Shown here piece after piece: positions 1 through 8,652 of a DNA stretch of 64,000 nucleotides. This DNA comes from Mycolicibacterium moriokaense (GTDB lineage Bacteria; Actinomycetota; Actinomycetes; Mycobacteriales; Mycobacteriaceae). A model generated the notes under the pieces. That model ran no database searches. It saw nothing but the letters and a program-made list of their open reading frames with translations, and was not told where the DNA came from. The stretch is from contig NZ_AP022560.1 in the NCBI RefSeq assembly GCF_010726085.1, forward strand, positions 3,968,001 to 4,032,000, written 5' to 3'. Every line of letters starts with the position of its first letter. The first letter of the stretch is position 1. The position numbers and the translations under genes are program-made.

Positions 1-2334
1 CCGACCTCGCCGGAGCTGAAAGGGTGGGTCGAGTCGTTCCTCGGCTTGGACCTGCACGACGGCTACGGCTCGACCGAGGCGGGCGGGGTTCTGCTCGACG
101 GACAGCTGAAGCGTCCACCGGTGGTCGACTACAAGCTGGTCGACGTGCCCGATCTGGGCTACTTCAGCACCGACCGCCCTTATCCCCGAGGCGAATTGCT
201 GCTGAAGACCACCAACATGTTCCCCGGTTACTACAAGCGTCCCGAAGTGACCGCCGACGTGTTCGACGAGGACGGCTTCTACCGGACCGGCGACGTCATG
301 GCCGAGCTCGGTCCCGATCAGCTGCAGTATGTGGACCGGCGCAACTTCGTCCTCAAGCTGTCGCAGGGTGAGTTCGTCACCGCGTCGAAGATAGAGGCGG
401 TGTTCGAAACCAGTCCCCTGGTGCGGCAGATCTACATCTACGGCAACAGCGCCTGGTCGTATCTGCTGGCCGTGATCGTGCCGACCCCCGAGGCGCTGGC
501 TCGCTACGGCGATCAGCAGCTGCGCACCGCGATCAGCGAATCGCTGGCCGACGTCGCGAAGTCAGCCGGTCTGCAGTCCTTCGAGGTGCCACGTGACTTC
601 ATCGTGGAGACAACGGCATTCACGTTGGAGAACGGTTTGCTCACCGGCATCCGCAAGCTGGCCCGGCCAAAGCTGAAGGAGATCTACGGTCCCCGACTGG
701 AGGAGCTTTACTCGCAGCTCGCGGAGGGTCAGGCGACCGAGTTGCGCGAGTTGCGGCAGCACGGAGCCGAGCGGCCCGTCATCGAGGCCGTCGTCCGGGC
801 GGCCGGTGCACTGCTGGGTACCGCTGCGGCCGATCTGGCGCCCGACGCGCACTTCACCGATCTGGGCGGAGACTCGTTGTCGGCGTTGACGTTCGCCAAT
901 CTGCTGCACGACATCTTCGACATCGAGGTCCCCGTCGGGGTGATCGTCAGCCCCGCGAACGACCTTGCCGCGCTTGCTGATTACATCGAGGTTGAACGCT
1001 CCGGCAGGACGCGCCCGACCTTCGCGTCGGTGCACGGTCGCGGTGCGACCACAGTGCACGCCGCGGAGCTGACCCTGGACAAGTTCCTCGGTGCCCGCAC
1101 GCTGGCGTCCGCACCGGCTCTGCCGTACCCGAGCCAGGAGGTGCGCACCGTGTTGCTGACCGGTGCGACCGGGTTCCTGGGCCGCTATCTGGCCCTGGAA
1201 TGGCTGGAGCGTATGCACCTCGTCGACGGCAAGGTGATCTGCCTCGTTCGCGCCAAGGACGACGCCGGCGCGCGGCAGCGACTCGACGACACGTTCGACA
1301 GCGGTGACGCGAGATTGCTGGACCACTACCGGCGACTGGCCGCGGAGCATCTGGAGGTGCTCGCCGGCGACAAGGGCGAACCCGACCTCGGACTCGACGC
1401 GAAGACCTGGCAGCGGCTGGCCGACACCGTCGACCTGATCGTGGATCCGGCCGCACTGGTCAACCACGTCCTGCCGTACGACCAGTTGTTCGGACCCAAC
1501 GTCGTCGGAACAGCCGAACTGATCAAGCTGGCGCTGACCACGAAGTTGAAGCCGTTCATCTACCTGTCGACGATCGGCGTCGGCGATCAGGTCGAGCCGT
1601 CGAAGTTCGTCGAGGACGCCGACGTCCGGCAGATGAGCGCGACGCGTTCGGTCAACCACGGCTACGCCAACGGCTACGGCAACAGCAAGTGGGCCGGTGA
1701 GGTTCTGCTGCGCGAGGCCCACGATCTCAGTGGCCTGCCCGTGGCGGTGTTCCGGTGCGACATGATCCTGGCCGAGCCCCGCTACGCGGGCCAGCTCAAC
1801 GTGCCCGACATGTTCACCCGACTGATGCTGAGCCTGGTGGCCACCGGAATCGCACCCGGATCGTTCTACGAACTGGATGCCGCGGGCCATCGGCAGCGGT
1901 CCCACTATGACGGTCTGCCAGTCGATTTCATCGCCGAGGCGATCTCCACCCTGGGCGCACACCAGGTCCACGGGTTCGAGACCTACCACGTCATGAACCC
2001 ATATGACGACGGCATCGGGCTCGACGAGTACGTCGACTGGCTGGTCGAGGCCGGCTATGCGATCGACCGAGTGGCCGACTACGCAGATTGGCTGCAGCGT
2101 TTCGAGACGAGCATGCGGGCCCTGCCGGACCGTCAGCGTCAGGCGTCGCTACTGCCGCTGCTGCACAGCTACGCGCAGCCCGCCAAGCCGATGCGCGGTG
2201 CGTTGGCCTCGACCGAGCGGTTCCGCGCCGCGGTGCAGGACGCGAAAATCGGTCCGGACAAAGACATCCCACATGTCACGGCCGACATCATCGTCAAGTA
2301 CATCACCGACCTGCAGGTGCTCGGCCTGCTCTAG
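1..2334 (+). CDS. car: Carboxylic acid reductase, C-terminal part (partial at 5' end)
   Basis: Carboxylic acid reductase of the FadD9 type. It adenylates a carboxylic acid, transfers it to its own phosphopantetheine arm and reduces it to the aldehyde with NADPH. The frame is open from base 1, so the start lies outside; about 777 residues are present of a family that is usually near 1,170. Visible in order: the end of the adenylation domain ([10 protein letters not shown] at residues 20-29, then YRTGDVM), a carrier domain with GGDSLS (Ser near residue 292), and a reductase Rossmann motif TGATGFLGR near residue 387 followed by GYGNSKW, the YxxxK dyad. The arm must be added by a phosphopantetheinyl transferase encoded elsewhere. 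The stop overlaps the convergent DUF1304 gene by 3 bases. The family call is secure; the physiological substrate is unknown. Confidence 0.95.
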   Translation, partial: PTSPELKGWVESFLGLDLHDGYGSTEAGGVLLDGQLKRPPVVDYKLVDVPDLGYFSTDRPYPRGELLLKTTNMFPGYYKRPEVTADVFDEDGFYRTGDVMAELGPDQLQYVDRRNFVLKLSQGEFVTASKIEAVFETSPLVRQIYIYGNSAWSYLLAVIVPTPEALARYGDQQLRTAISESLADVAKSAGLQSFEVPRDFIVETTAFTLENGLLTGIRKLARPKLKEIYGPRLEELYSQLAEGQATELRELRQHGAERPVIEAVVRAAGALLGTAAADLAPDAHFTDLGGDSLSALTFANLLHDIFDIEVPVGVIVSPANDLAALADYIEVERSGRTRPTFASVHGRGATTVHAAELTLDKFLGARTLASAPALPYPSQEVRTVLLTGATGFLGRYLALEWLERMHLVDGKVICLVRAKDDAGARQRLDDTFDSGDARLLDHYRRLAAEHLEVLAGDKGEPDLGLDAKTWQRLADTVDLIVDPAALVNHVLPYDQLFGPNVVGTAELIKLALTTKLKPFIYLSTIGVGDQVEPSKFVEDADVRQMSATRSVNHGYANGYGNSKWAGEVLLREAHDLSGLPVAVFRCDMILAEPRYAGQLNVPDMFTRLMLSLVATGIAPGSFYELDAAGHRQRSHYDGLPVDFIAEAISTLGAHQVHGFETYHVMNPYDDGIGLDEYVDWLVEAGYAIDRVADYADWLQRFETSMRALPDRQRQASLLPLLHSYAQPAKPMRGALASTERFRAAVQDAKIGPDKDIPHVTADIIVKYITDLQVLGLL

Positions 2335-2723
2335 AGTGCCAGCCCGACGCCCAAGAGCACGACCGCGATCAGGGGCAGAATGCCCTGGGTGATCGCGGCT
2401 CGTGCCTTGTCGGGCGACGACAGCAGTAGCACCAGCGCCGCGGCGAGCATGGAGCCGGTGCCGGCGAAAACCAGGGCGAGCCCGACGCCACAGTGTCCGG
2501 TTGCGCCGAGGACGATGCCCACGAAGGTCACGATCGCCAGAAACAGGTTGTAGAAACCCTGGTTGAAGGCGAGTTCCTTGGTGGCCAGCGCTTCTTCCTC
2601 GGTGGTTCCGAACGTCGCCCTGGTGCGGGCCGAGGTCCAGGTCAACGATTCCATCACCCAGATGTAGACGTGCAGCAGCGCCGCGAGACCCGCGAAGCCC
2701 AACCCTGCGTAGACGATCGCCAT
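2331..2723 (-). CDS. DUF1304 family membrane protein
   Basis: Small integral membrane protein of about 130 residues with four hydrophobic segments, matching the DUF1304 family in length, pattern and the ESLTW...RATFG segment after the first helix. Function is unknown. I chose the ATG at 2723 (MAIVYAGLG) over the ATG at 2753, because the longer form adds ten polar residues. With this start the gene begins 4 bases after the ruvB stop, which suggests it is the last gene of the ruvCAB operon. Its 3' end overlaps the convergent car gene. Confidence 0.85.
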   Translation of the reverse strand: MAIVYAGLGFAGLAALLHVYIWVMESLTWTSARTRATFGTTEEEALATKELAFNQGFYNLFLAIVTFVGIVLGATGHCGVGLALVFAGTGSMLAAALVLLLSSPDKARAAITQGILPLIAVVLLGVGLAL

Positions 2724-2727
2724 CGCT

Positions 2728-3786
2728 CTATTCGAACAGACCGGGCTGCCCAAAACCGGCGGTTCCGGCAGGCGGCCTCATTCCGAGATGCGTCCAGGCC
2801 TGGGCCGTGGCGACGCGCCCGCGGGGCGTGCGGGCGATCATGCCGGCACGCACGAGGAAGGGTTCGCAGACCTCCTCGACCGTCGTGGCTTCCTCCCCGA
2901 CCGCGACCGCCAATGTCGACACCCCGACGGGACCGCCGCCGAAACTCTTTGTGAGCGCGGACAAGACGGCCCGGTCGAGCCGATCCAGCCCGAGTTCGTC
3001 CACGTCGTACACCGCAAGCGCCGACTTGGCGATGTCGCGGGTGATGACGCCGTCGGCGCGCACCTCGGCGAAGTCCCGGACCCGTCGCAGCAGCCGGTTG
3101 GCGATGCGCGGCGTGCCGCGTGAGCGTCGGGCGACCTCGGCCCCGGCGTCGGCCTGCAGCTCGATGCCGAGGATGCCGGCCGAGCGGGTCAGCACCCGCT
3201 CGAGTTCGGCGGGTTCGTAGAAGTCCATGTGGGCGGTGAAGCCGAACCTGTCGCGCAGCGGGCCGGTGAGCGCACCGGAGCGGGTGGTGGCGCCGACGAG
3301 CGTGAACGGCGCGACCTCGAGGGGTATGGACGTCGCGCCCGGACCCTTGCCAACGACGACGTCGACCCGGAAGTCCTCCATCGCGAGATAGAGCATCTCC
3401 TCAGCCGGTCTGGCGATGCGGTGGATCTCGTCGATGAACAGCACGTCGTGCTCGACGAGGTTGGACAGCATCGCCGCCAGATCGCCCGCACGTTCCAGCG
3501 CAGGCCCGGAGGTGACCCGCAGCGAGGTGCCCAGCTCGGCCGCGATGATCATCGCCAGCGAGGTCTTGCCCAGGCCCGGCGGTCCGGACAGCAGGATGTG
3601 ATCCGGTGTACCGCCGCGGTTCTTGGCGCCCTCGAGGACCAGTTGCAGCTGTTCGCGCACACGGGGCTGGCCGATGAACTCCGCAAGCGACCGTGGCCGC
3701 AGGCTGGCGTCGATGTCGCCCTCGCCGACGGTCAGCGCCGGGGTGACCTCGCGGTCCTCGGGCGCGTCGTCGTCGAATCTGTTCAT
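2728..3786 (-). CDS. ruvB: Holliday junction branch migration ATPase RuvB
   Basis: AAA+ motor that drives branch migration of Holliday junctions together with RuvA. The 352 residues match the family length. Walker A GPPGLGKT is at residues 68-75, Walker B FIDEIHR near 117-123, then a GATTRSG sensor region and the C-terminal winged-helix DNA-binding domain ([23 protein letters not shown]). The start ATG lies in an ATGA overlap with the ruvA stop, so the two are translationally coupled. The gene order ruvC-ruvA-ruvB is the usual actinobacterial one. Confidence 0.98.
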   Translation of the reverse strand: MNRFDDDAPEDREVTPALTVGEGDIDASLRPRSLAEFIGQPRVREQLQLVLEGAKNRGGTPDHILLSGPPGLGKTSLAMIIAAELGTSLRVTSGPALERAGDLAAMLSNLVEHDVLFIDEIHRIARPAEEMLYLAMEDFRVDVVVGKGPGATSIPLEVAPFTLVGATTRSGALTGPLRDRFGFTAHMDFYEPAELERVLTRSAGILGIELQADAGAEVARRSRGTPRIANRLLRRVRDFAEVRADGVITRDIAKSALAVYDVDELGLDRLDRAVLSALTKSFGGGPVGVSTLAVAVGEEATTVEEVCEPFLVRAGMIARTPRGRVATAQAWTHLGMRPPAGTAGFGQPGLFE

Positions 3787-4370
3787 TTCCTACCCAGCAT
3801 CGACAGGGCCGAGCGCAACGCCGTCGACTGCGTGGCCTCGGGTTCGTTGGCGAGCACCTTGTCGGTGGCCTCTTCGGCCTGTTTGAGCGCAAACCCAAGC
3901 CCGACAAGCGCTTCCACGACGGGGCCGCGCACCGAATGGCCGTTGAGCGCGGCGGCGCCCGACGGCGTCACAGCACCCACCTTGTCGCGCAGACTCAGGG
4001 CCATCAGTTCGGCGGTCTTCTTGCCGACCTTCGGTATCCGCGTCAGCGCGGCGATGTCGCCCTCGCCGATCGCACGCCGCAGCGTGGGCCCGTCGTACAT
4101 GGCCAGCGCACCGAGGGCGATGCTGGGCCCGATGCCCGACACCCCCAGCAGTGTCAGGAAGAGGTTGCGCGCGTCGGCGTCGGCGAAGCCGTAGAGCGTC
4201 ATCGAATCCTCGCGCACGATCATCGCGGTGATCAGCCGGGCCTCGTCACCGCGGTGCAGTGTCGCCAGGGTGGCCGGGGTCGCCATGACCTTGTAGCCGA
4301 CGCCTGCAGCCTCGATGACGACGTGGTCGAGGGCGATGTCGAGGACCTCGCCGCGAACGGATGCGATCAT
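3783..4370 (-). CDS. ruvA: Holliday junction branch migration protein RuvA
   Basis: Tetrameric junction-binding subunit of the RuvAB complex, 195 residues. The N-terminal OB-fold begins [26 protein letters not shown]. Two helix-hairpin-helix stretches follow ([16 protein letters not shown] and [19 protein letters not shown]), and the C-terminal three-helix RuvB-contact domain holds [17 protein letters not shown]. It starts within an ATGA overlap with ruvC and ends within one with ruvB, so all three are probably made from one mRNA. In many bacteria this operon responds to LexA; I did not find a convincing SOS box upstream of ruvC. Confidence 0.98.
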   Translation of the reverse strand: MIASVRGEVLDIALDHVVIEAAGVGYKVMATPATLATLHRGDEARLITAMIVREDSMTLYGFADADARNLFLTLLGVSGIGPSIALGALAMYDGPTLRRAIGEGDIAALTRIPKVGKKTAELMALSLRDKVGAVTPSGAAALNGHSVRGPVVEALVGLGFALKQAEEATDKVLANEPEATQSTALRSALSMLGRK

Positions 4371-4933
4371 CGTGCCGCCTTTGCTTTCGCCTTGATCGTC
4401 GCCTTGTACTTGCGTTGTTGCTCCGCGGCCAGCGCCTCCGCCGCCGCCATCCGCGCGATCATCGGGGCACGCCAGCAGTGACAGATCGCCAGCGCCAGCG
4501 CGTCGGCGGCGTCGGCGGGTGTCGGCTTGGTCTGCAGCGCAAGGATTCTCGTCACCATCGCGGTGACCTGCGCCTTGTCGGCGTTGCCGTTACCGGTGAC
4601 CGCGGCCTTGACCTCGCTGGGCGTGTGGAAGTGGACGTCGATGCCCCGTCTGGCCGCTGCCAGCGCGATGACCCCACCCGCTTGTGCGGTGCCCATGGCC
4701 GTGTTCGCGTTCTGGTTGGCGAACACCCGCTCGATGGCGATCACGTCGGGCACGTGGGTGTCCATCCAGTGCTCGACGGTGTCGCTGATGGTGAGCAGCC
4801 GGTGCTGCAGCGGGTCATCGGACGGTGTGCGCACGACGTCGACGTCCAGAGCGACGACCTGCCGGCCCTTGCCGCCCTCGATGACGGACAACCCGCAGCG
4901 CGTCAACCCGGGGTCGACACCCATAACCCGCAC
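4367..4933 (-). CDS. ruvC: Holliday junction resolvase RuvC
   Basis: Endonuclease that cuts Holliday junctions symmetrically. The acidic catalytic residues are visible: Asp in [12 protein letters not shown] at the N-terminus, Glu in IAIERVF, and the paired Asp in [10 protein letters not shown] near the C-terminus. An in-frame ATG lies 21 bases further upstream, but the sequence between it and GTG 4933 holds a GGAGG site 7 bases before the GTG. The GTG is therefore the real start and gives 188 residues, the usual mycobacterial length. It is the first gene of ruvC-ruvA-ruvB and overlaps ruvA by 4 bases. Confidence 0.96.
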   Translation of the reverse strand: MRVMGVDPGLTRCGLSVIEGGKGRQVVALDVDVVRTPSDDPLQHRLLTISDTVEHWMDTHVPDVIAIERVFANQNANTAMGTAQAGGVIALAAARRGIDVHFHTPSEVKAAVTGNGNADKAQVTAMVTRILALQTKPTPADAADALALAICHCWRAPMIARMAAAEALAAEQQRKYKATIKAKAKAAR

Positions 4934-5005
4934 GCCAGCGCCTCCTGTGAACATCTGTTCGAGAGACTAGCCCGGGGTACCGACCGCGCCCGGGAGGACA
5001 CGCGG

Positions 5006-5344
5006 CTACACGAGGAAGTACCCGGGACGGTTGTCGGCATCGAGTTCACCTGCGATCTCGTCGATGCGGACCTTGGACTTCTTCCACCCGCGCACCAGCT
5101 CTTTGCGCACCCGCTCACCGTCGCGTTCGACGGTGATCACCCACCGCACACCGCAGAACTTGGCCAGCAGCCAGAACGGCCACAGCAGTGTGAAGATCAG
5201 CGCGATGAGGTTCTCTACCCAGCCGAAGGTCAGATCGAGCAGGCCGTTGGGGAACGGCCACCACCGCCGTTTGATCGTCCAGACGGTCCCGTTTTGATCG
5301 GTGAGAGTTGCCACGGCGGCCATTTTGCCTGCAGGAGTGGGCAT
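5006..5344 (-). CDS. Conserved hypothetical protein with one hydrophobic segment
   Basis: About 112 residues of unknown function. A short polar N-terminus (TVWTIKRRWWPFPNG) is followed by a hydrophobic segment (NLIALIFTLLWPFWLLAKF) and a charged tail with many Lys, Arg and Glu. This looks like a single-pass or hairpin membrane protein with a cytosolic basic domain. The start is uncertain: ATG 5344, or ATG 5323 (MAAVATL), which has a weak GCAGG upstream. It lies between ruvC and the TetR gene, on the same strand as both. Confidence 0.7.
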   Translation of the reverse strand: MPTPAGKMAAVATLTDQNGTVWTIKRRWWPFPNGLLDLTFGWVENLIALIFTLLWPFWLLAKFCGVRWVITVERDGERVRKELVRGWKKSKVRIDEIAGELDADNRPGYFLV

Positions 5345-5367
5345 TCCGCGCGATTGACGGCCGCGCA

Positions 5368-5988
5368 TCAGGTCGATGTGACGATGCCAACATCGCGGCT
5401 GACAGGCTGCGTCAGGGTCACGCCGCGGTACTGCGGCGCGAGCGCGCGGCCGGCGGCCAGTAGCGGCTCGGTGCTGCGCAGCGTGCGCGCCAGGATGAAG
5501 GCACCCTCCAGCGCGCTGACGATCGCCAGCGTCACGTCGCGGGCCCTGGCCGAGTCCAGGCCGCGGGCGCTGAAGTACGCGGCACCGCCTTCGATCCAGC
5601 CGTTGAACACGGTCGCGGTGGTGTCGCGGAGTTCCTCGACGATGTCGGCGACCTCGGCGGCGACGCTCGCGACGGGGCACATGTTGGCGAAGCCGGTCTG
5701 AGCCATGTCGTCGGCGGCCTGGGTGAACAGCGCGTCGATGGCCTCTCCCACGTCTGTGTGGGCGTCGACGATCGACGGGATGAGCAGGCCGTACGCCGCA
5801 CCAGCGTTGATCAGCGCCTCGCGGGCGATCTGCACCTTGCCGCCGCGGAAGTGGTGATACAGCGAGCCGATGGGGGCGCCGGAGGCCGCGGCGATGTCCT
5901 TCATGCCGACCGCGCCGTAGCCGCGGTGCCGCATCAACTCGGCCGCTGCGGTCAGGATCGCCTCCCTGGTGGACCTTGCCATTCGCAC
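5368..5988 (-). CDS. TetR/AcrR family transcriptional regulator
   Basis: Repressor of 206 residues. The N-terminal helix-turn-helix is clear (TREAILTAAAELMRHRGYGAVGMKDIAAASGAPIGSLYHHF, residues about 6-48), followed by an all-helical ligand domain. The GAPIGSLYHHFRGGK signature is typical of the YxaF/LmrA-like branch. It is transcribed away from the hydrolase gene at 6047, with 58 bases between the start codons, and that gap holds an imperfect palindrome. The simple reading is that it represses itself and the hydrolase until a hydrophobic ligand binds. Confidence 0.92.
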   Translation of the reverse strand: MRMARSTREAILTAAAELMRHRGYGAVGMKDIAAASGAPIGSLYHHFRGGKVQIAREALINAGAAYGLLIPSIVDAHTDVGEAIDALFTQAADDMAQTGFANMCPVASVAAEVADIVEELRDTTATVFNGWIEGGAAYFSARGLDSARARDVTLAIVSALEGAFILARTLRSTEPLLAAGRALAPQYRGVTLTQPVSRDVGIVTST

Positions 5989-6003
5989 CTCCCGAGGACA
6001 GAC

Positions 6004-6035
6004 TAGAGCATACGTTCTAGAATCAAAGTTCTAAC
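6004..6035. promoter_or_regulatory. Probable TetR operator in divergent promoter
   Basis: TAGAGCATACGTTCTA at 6004-6019 is an imperfect palindrome (12 of 16 positions symmetric). TTCTAGAA at 6015-6022 is a perfect one, and GTTCTA recurs at 6014 and 6028. This symmetric AT-rich cluster in a 58-base divergent gap is the likely binding site of the TetR encoded at 5368-5988. A GAGAGG ribosome site follows before ATG 6047. Binding is inferred. Confidence 0.55.
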
Positions 6036-6046
6036 GAGAGGTCGCC

Positions 6047-6949
6047 ATGAAAACCGTCGACGTCACCGCAGGGACCATCGAGTACCGCGAGGAAGGCGAT
6101 CCGACCGGCGCACCGGTGGTGCTGCTGCATGGCCTTTTGATGAACGACACGCAGTGGAACCTCGCGCTGCCCCACCTGCCGACGGGATTCCGCTATCTGC
6201 TGCCTGTCCTTCCGCTCGGCGGGCACCGCATCCCGATGCGCGACGACGCCGGCCTCACGATGCCCGGCATGGTCGACGTCGTGGCGGACTTTCTCGACGC
6301 CCTGGATCTCAGCAACGTGACGCTGGTGGTCACCGACTGGGGCGGGCCGCTGTTCCTCACCGACCGGGGCCGCGACGGCCGCGTGGCGCGCCTCGTGATC
6401 TGCCCGTCGGAAGCCTTTACGAACTTTCCGCCCGGGTTCCCCGGCAAGGTCACGTGGGCGGCCACCCGCAGCACCGCCACCGTCAAACTGGCGATGCAGC
6501 AGCTGCGTATCGCTCGGTTGCGCAACCGGTTCTTCATGTTCGGCATGATGGCCGCCAAACCGATCCCCCAGGACATCGTCGAGGCGTGGACGGATCCCGG
6601 CCTCACCGATATCCGGATCCGTCGCGACCTGCTGAAATACGCGCGCACCAAGTTCGACAAGACCGACCTGGCGCGGGCCACCAACCGGCTGGCCGACTTT
6701 CGCGGAGACGTGCTGGTGCTGTGGAGCCGCAACCGCGTGATGCCGGCGGCTCATGCTGAGGCGTTGGCCGAATTGACTGGCGGCACACTACGTTACGTCG
6801 ACGACGCGAAGGTGCTGATCATGCTCGACCAGCCCGAAGCGACCGCGCGGGCGATCGGCGAGTTCCTCAGCGCTCCAGCAGGCCGATCTGTCGCATCTGC
6901 GCCAGAACGTCGACCACACCCCACGTCTCGGCAACGCGACCGTCGATGA
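6047..6949 (+). CDS. Alpha/beta hydrolase, haloalkane-dehalogenase-like
   Basis: Alpha/beta-fold hydrolase of 300 residues. The nucleophile elbow reads VTDWGGP with Asp97, the aspartate form seen in haloalkane dehalogenases and epoxide hydrolases. The oxyanion HG motif is at HGLLMND near residue 28. Near the C-terminus, where the catalytic His is expected, the sequence reads DDAKVLIMLDQPE with no His, so activity is doubtful. The last 27 or so residues (from PAGRSVASAP, Arg/Pro-rich) lie antisense to the NTF2-like gene and look like run-on past the true domain end. It diverges from a TetR gene that probably controls it. Confidence 0.88.
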   Translation: MKTVDVTAGTIEYREEGDPTGAPVVLLHGLLMNDTQWNLALPHLPTGFRYLLPVLPLGGHRIPMRDDAGLTMPGMVDVVADFLDALDLSNVTLVVTDWGGPLFLTDRGRDGRVARLVICPSEAFTNFPPGFPGKVTWAATRSTATVKLAMQQLRIARLRNRFFMFGMMAAKPIPQDIVEAWTDPGLTDIRIRRDLLKYARTKFDKTDLARATNRLADFRGDVLVLWSRNRVMPAAHAEALAELTGGTLRYVDDAKVLIMLDQPEATARAIGEFLSAPAGRSVASAPERRPHPTSRQRDRR

Positions 6950-7301
6950 AGCGGAAGATGAAGATCTCGTTGTAGGTCACCGTTCGGCCGGTGGGCGCAG
7001 CACCCATGAACTCCCCCAGTTGCGTACCGGTGACGGTGTTCCTGACGACGATCTTGTCACCCGCCGCGATCAGATCGTCGACGACGAGGTGCAGGTCGGG
7101 ATAGACCGCGTAGAGCATCGACCACACTTGCTTGAGCTTGTCCGGCCCCGTCGCGTCGATGGGCAACGGCGTGCGGATCTGCGCATCCGGCAGGACGAAC
7201 TCGTCGATTGTTTGCGCGAGGGCATCAACATCGTGGGCGTTCAGCGCGTCGTGGAAACGCTTGAACGCCGCGATGTTTCGTGCCTCCTCGGCGCTGGGCA
7301 G
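6867..7301 (-). CDS. NTF2/SnoaL-like protein (non-canonical start)
   Basis: Compact alpha+beta protein of about 136-144 residues with the SnoaL-like pattern: an N-terminal helix (AAFKRFHDALNAHDVDALAQTI), a DKLKQVWSMLYAVYPDLHL helix-strand, a VVRNTVTGTQLGEFMG strand and a FRFIDGRVAETWGVVD end. These folds bind small hydrophobic ligands or act as isomerases. No ATG, GTG or TTG exists in frame near the domain start. The candidates are CTG at 7301, which is given here and lies just upstream of the yebC stop, and an ATC at 7274 preceded at 8 bases by GAGGAGG. It is probably coupled to yebC. The 3' end overlaps the convergent hydrolase by 83 bases. Confidence 0.75.
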   Translation of the reverse strand: MPSAEEARNIAAFKRFHDALNAHDVDALAQTIDEFVLPDAQIRTPLPIDATGPDKLKQVWSMLYAVYPDLHLVVDDLIAAGDKIVVRNTVTGTQLGEFMGAAPTGRTVTYNEIFIFRFIDGRVAETWGVVDVLAQMRQIGLLER

Positions 7302-7303
7302 CG

Positions 7304-8059
7304 CTAGCCCTCGTCGAGTTGAGCAGCCACGTCGTCCGGGATGTCCATGTTGGTGTAGACGTCCTGCACGTCGTCGCTGTCCTCGAGCGCATCGACCAAC
7401 TTGAGCACCTTGCGGGCCCCTTCGAGATCGACCGGCACCGTCACCGACGGCTGGAAGCTGGCCTCGGCGGACTCGTAGTCGATGCCCGCATCCTGCAGCG
7501 CGGTCCGGACTGCGACGAGATCGCTGGGCTCGCAGACGATCTCGAAGCTGTCCTCGAGGTCGTTGATCTCCTCGGCGCCGGCCTCGAGGACGGCGGTCAG
7601 CACGTCGTCCTCGGTCAGCCCGTTCTTCTCCAGGGTGACCAGTCCCTTGCGGGAGAACAGATAGGACACCGAGCCGGGGTCGGCCATGTTGCCGCCGTTG
7701 CGGGTCATCGCGACGCGCACCTCGCCCGCGGCGCGGTTGCGGTTGTCGGTCAGGCACTCGACGAGCACCGCGACGCCGTTGGGGCCGTAGCCCTCGTAGG
7801 TGATGTTCTGGTAGTCGGCGCCACCGGCTTCCTCGCCGGCGCCACGCTTACGGGCCCGCTCGATGTTGTCGTTGGGCACCGACGACTTCTTGGCCTTCTG
7901 GATCGCGTCGTAGAGCGTCGGGTTACCGGCCGGGTCGCCGCCGCCGACTCGCGCGGCCACTTCGATGTTCTTGATCAGCTTTGCGAAGTTCTTGCCGCGG
8001 CGTGCGTCGATGACGGCCTTCTTGTGCTTTGTGGTGGCCCACTTGGAATGGCCGCTCAT
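7304..8059 (-). CDS. YebC/PmpR family regulatory protein
   Basis: YebC family protein of 251 residues, beginning with the signature [23 protein letters not shown] and containing the conserved [11 protein letters not shown] and [37 protein letters not shown] stretches. The family is annotated as transcriptional regulators; the mitochondrial relative TACO1 and recent bacterial work point to a role in translation of difficult sequences. It is separate from ruvC here, unlike in many bacteria where they are adjacent. The NTF2-like reading frame begins at its 3' end. Confidence 0.97.
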   Translation of the reverse strand: MSGHSKWATTKHKKAVIDARRGKNFAKLIKNIEVAARVGGGDPAGNPTLYDAIQKAKKSSVPNDNIERARKRGAGEEAGGADYQNITYEGYGPNGVAVLVECLTDNRNRAAGEVRVAMTRNGGNMADPGSVSYLFSRKGLVTLEKNGLTEDDVLTAVLEAGAEEINDLEDSFEIVCEPSDLVAVRTALQDAGIDYESAEASFQPSVTVPVDLEGARKVLKLVDALEDSDDVQDVYTNMDIPDDVAAQLDEG

Positions 8060-8129
8060 GGGTGTACTACTCGCTTCCTAGAAGTCGTGCTCAACGTCCG
8101 ACCGACGAGTCTACGTGGACATTTGGGCC

Positions 8130-8564
8130 TCACCGAACCGCGCCGGGCGGCGTGACCGCCACGATGCGGTAGCCGACGCCCGCAGGCCAGCCGAGGTGGC
8201 CCTGAAGATGCACCTGAATCCAGGTCGGCGCACCCGACGGATCGTCGGTGAACGTGGCGGCGGCGTCGACGATGGCGCTGGTGTCGCCTGCGGCCCGCAG
8301 CACCACCGAGATCGACAGCGTCGGGTCGCCGAGCTGGGCCCGGTCGTAGGCCAGGCTGTCGGGGATGAAGAACGACGTTGTGAAGTTCGGCGTGCGGATT
8401 CCGCGCGGCGCATTCGGGGCTCGACGCAGCATCAGTCCGGCGACCTGCGGTTTCCCGTCGAACCACACGGTGCCGACGTACTCGGTGCGCCGCGCCTCGG
8501 AGCCGTCGGGCAGCCGCACGATCGTGTCGATGCGCGGCTGGGGCTCGACCTCGACCGTCGTCAT
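8130..8564 (-). CDS. Conserved hypothetical protein
   Basis: Protein of 144 residues beginning MTTVEVEPQPRID. The frame is open further upstream, but that part reads through the hairpin repeat at 8586-8638 and is rejected. It is rich in beta strand, with no signal peptide or membrane segment, and holds GTVWFDGKPQVAGLMLRRA and SISVVLRAAGDTSAIVDAAATF. I do not recognise a family or a catalytic motif. It diverges from the CocE-type hydrolase at 8653. Confidence 0.7.
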   Translation of the reverse strand: MTTVEVEPQPRIDTIVRLPDGSEARRTEYVGTVWFDGKPQVAGLMLRRAPNAPRGIRTPNFTTSFFIPDSLAYDRAQLGDPTLSISVVLRAAGDTSAIVDAAATFTDDPSGAPTWIQVHLQGHLGWPAGVGYRIVAVTPPGAVR

Positions 8565-8585
8565 CTTTGGATTGTGCGTGATTTT

Positions 8586-8638
8586 GCGATTTCGGCGTGG
8601 ATAGTCACGCTGAGCGTGACTGCGCACGCCGAAGTCGC
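8586..8638. repeat. 53-nt palindromic repeat, copy A
   Basis: A nested hairpin. The outer arms are GCGATTTCGGCGTG and an almost perfect complement ending at 8638; the inner hairpin is GTCACGC-TGA-GCGTGAC. A second copy of the same length lies at 11653-11705, with 46 of 53 positions identical. This copy sits just upstream of the CocE-type gene and also behind the start of the divergent hypothetical gene. Confidence 0.85.
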
Positions 8639-8652
8639 TCATAGTGACACTC

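Noticed and set aside
562..1989. 475-residue open frame antisense to car
   Set aside because: Shadow of the GC-rich car coding frame. The composition is Arg/Gln/Gly-rich with no domain, and car itself has clear domains over the whole stretch.
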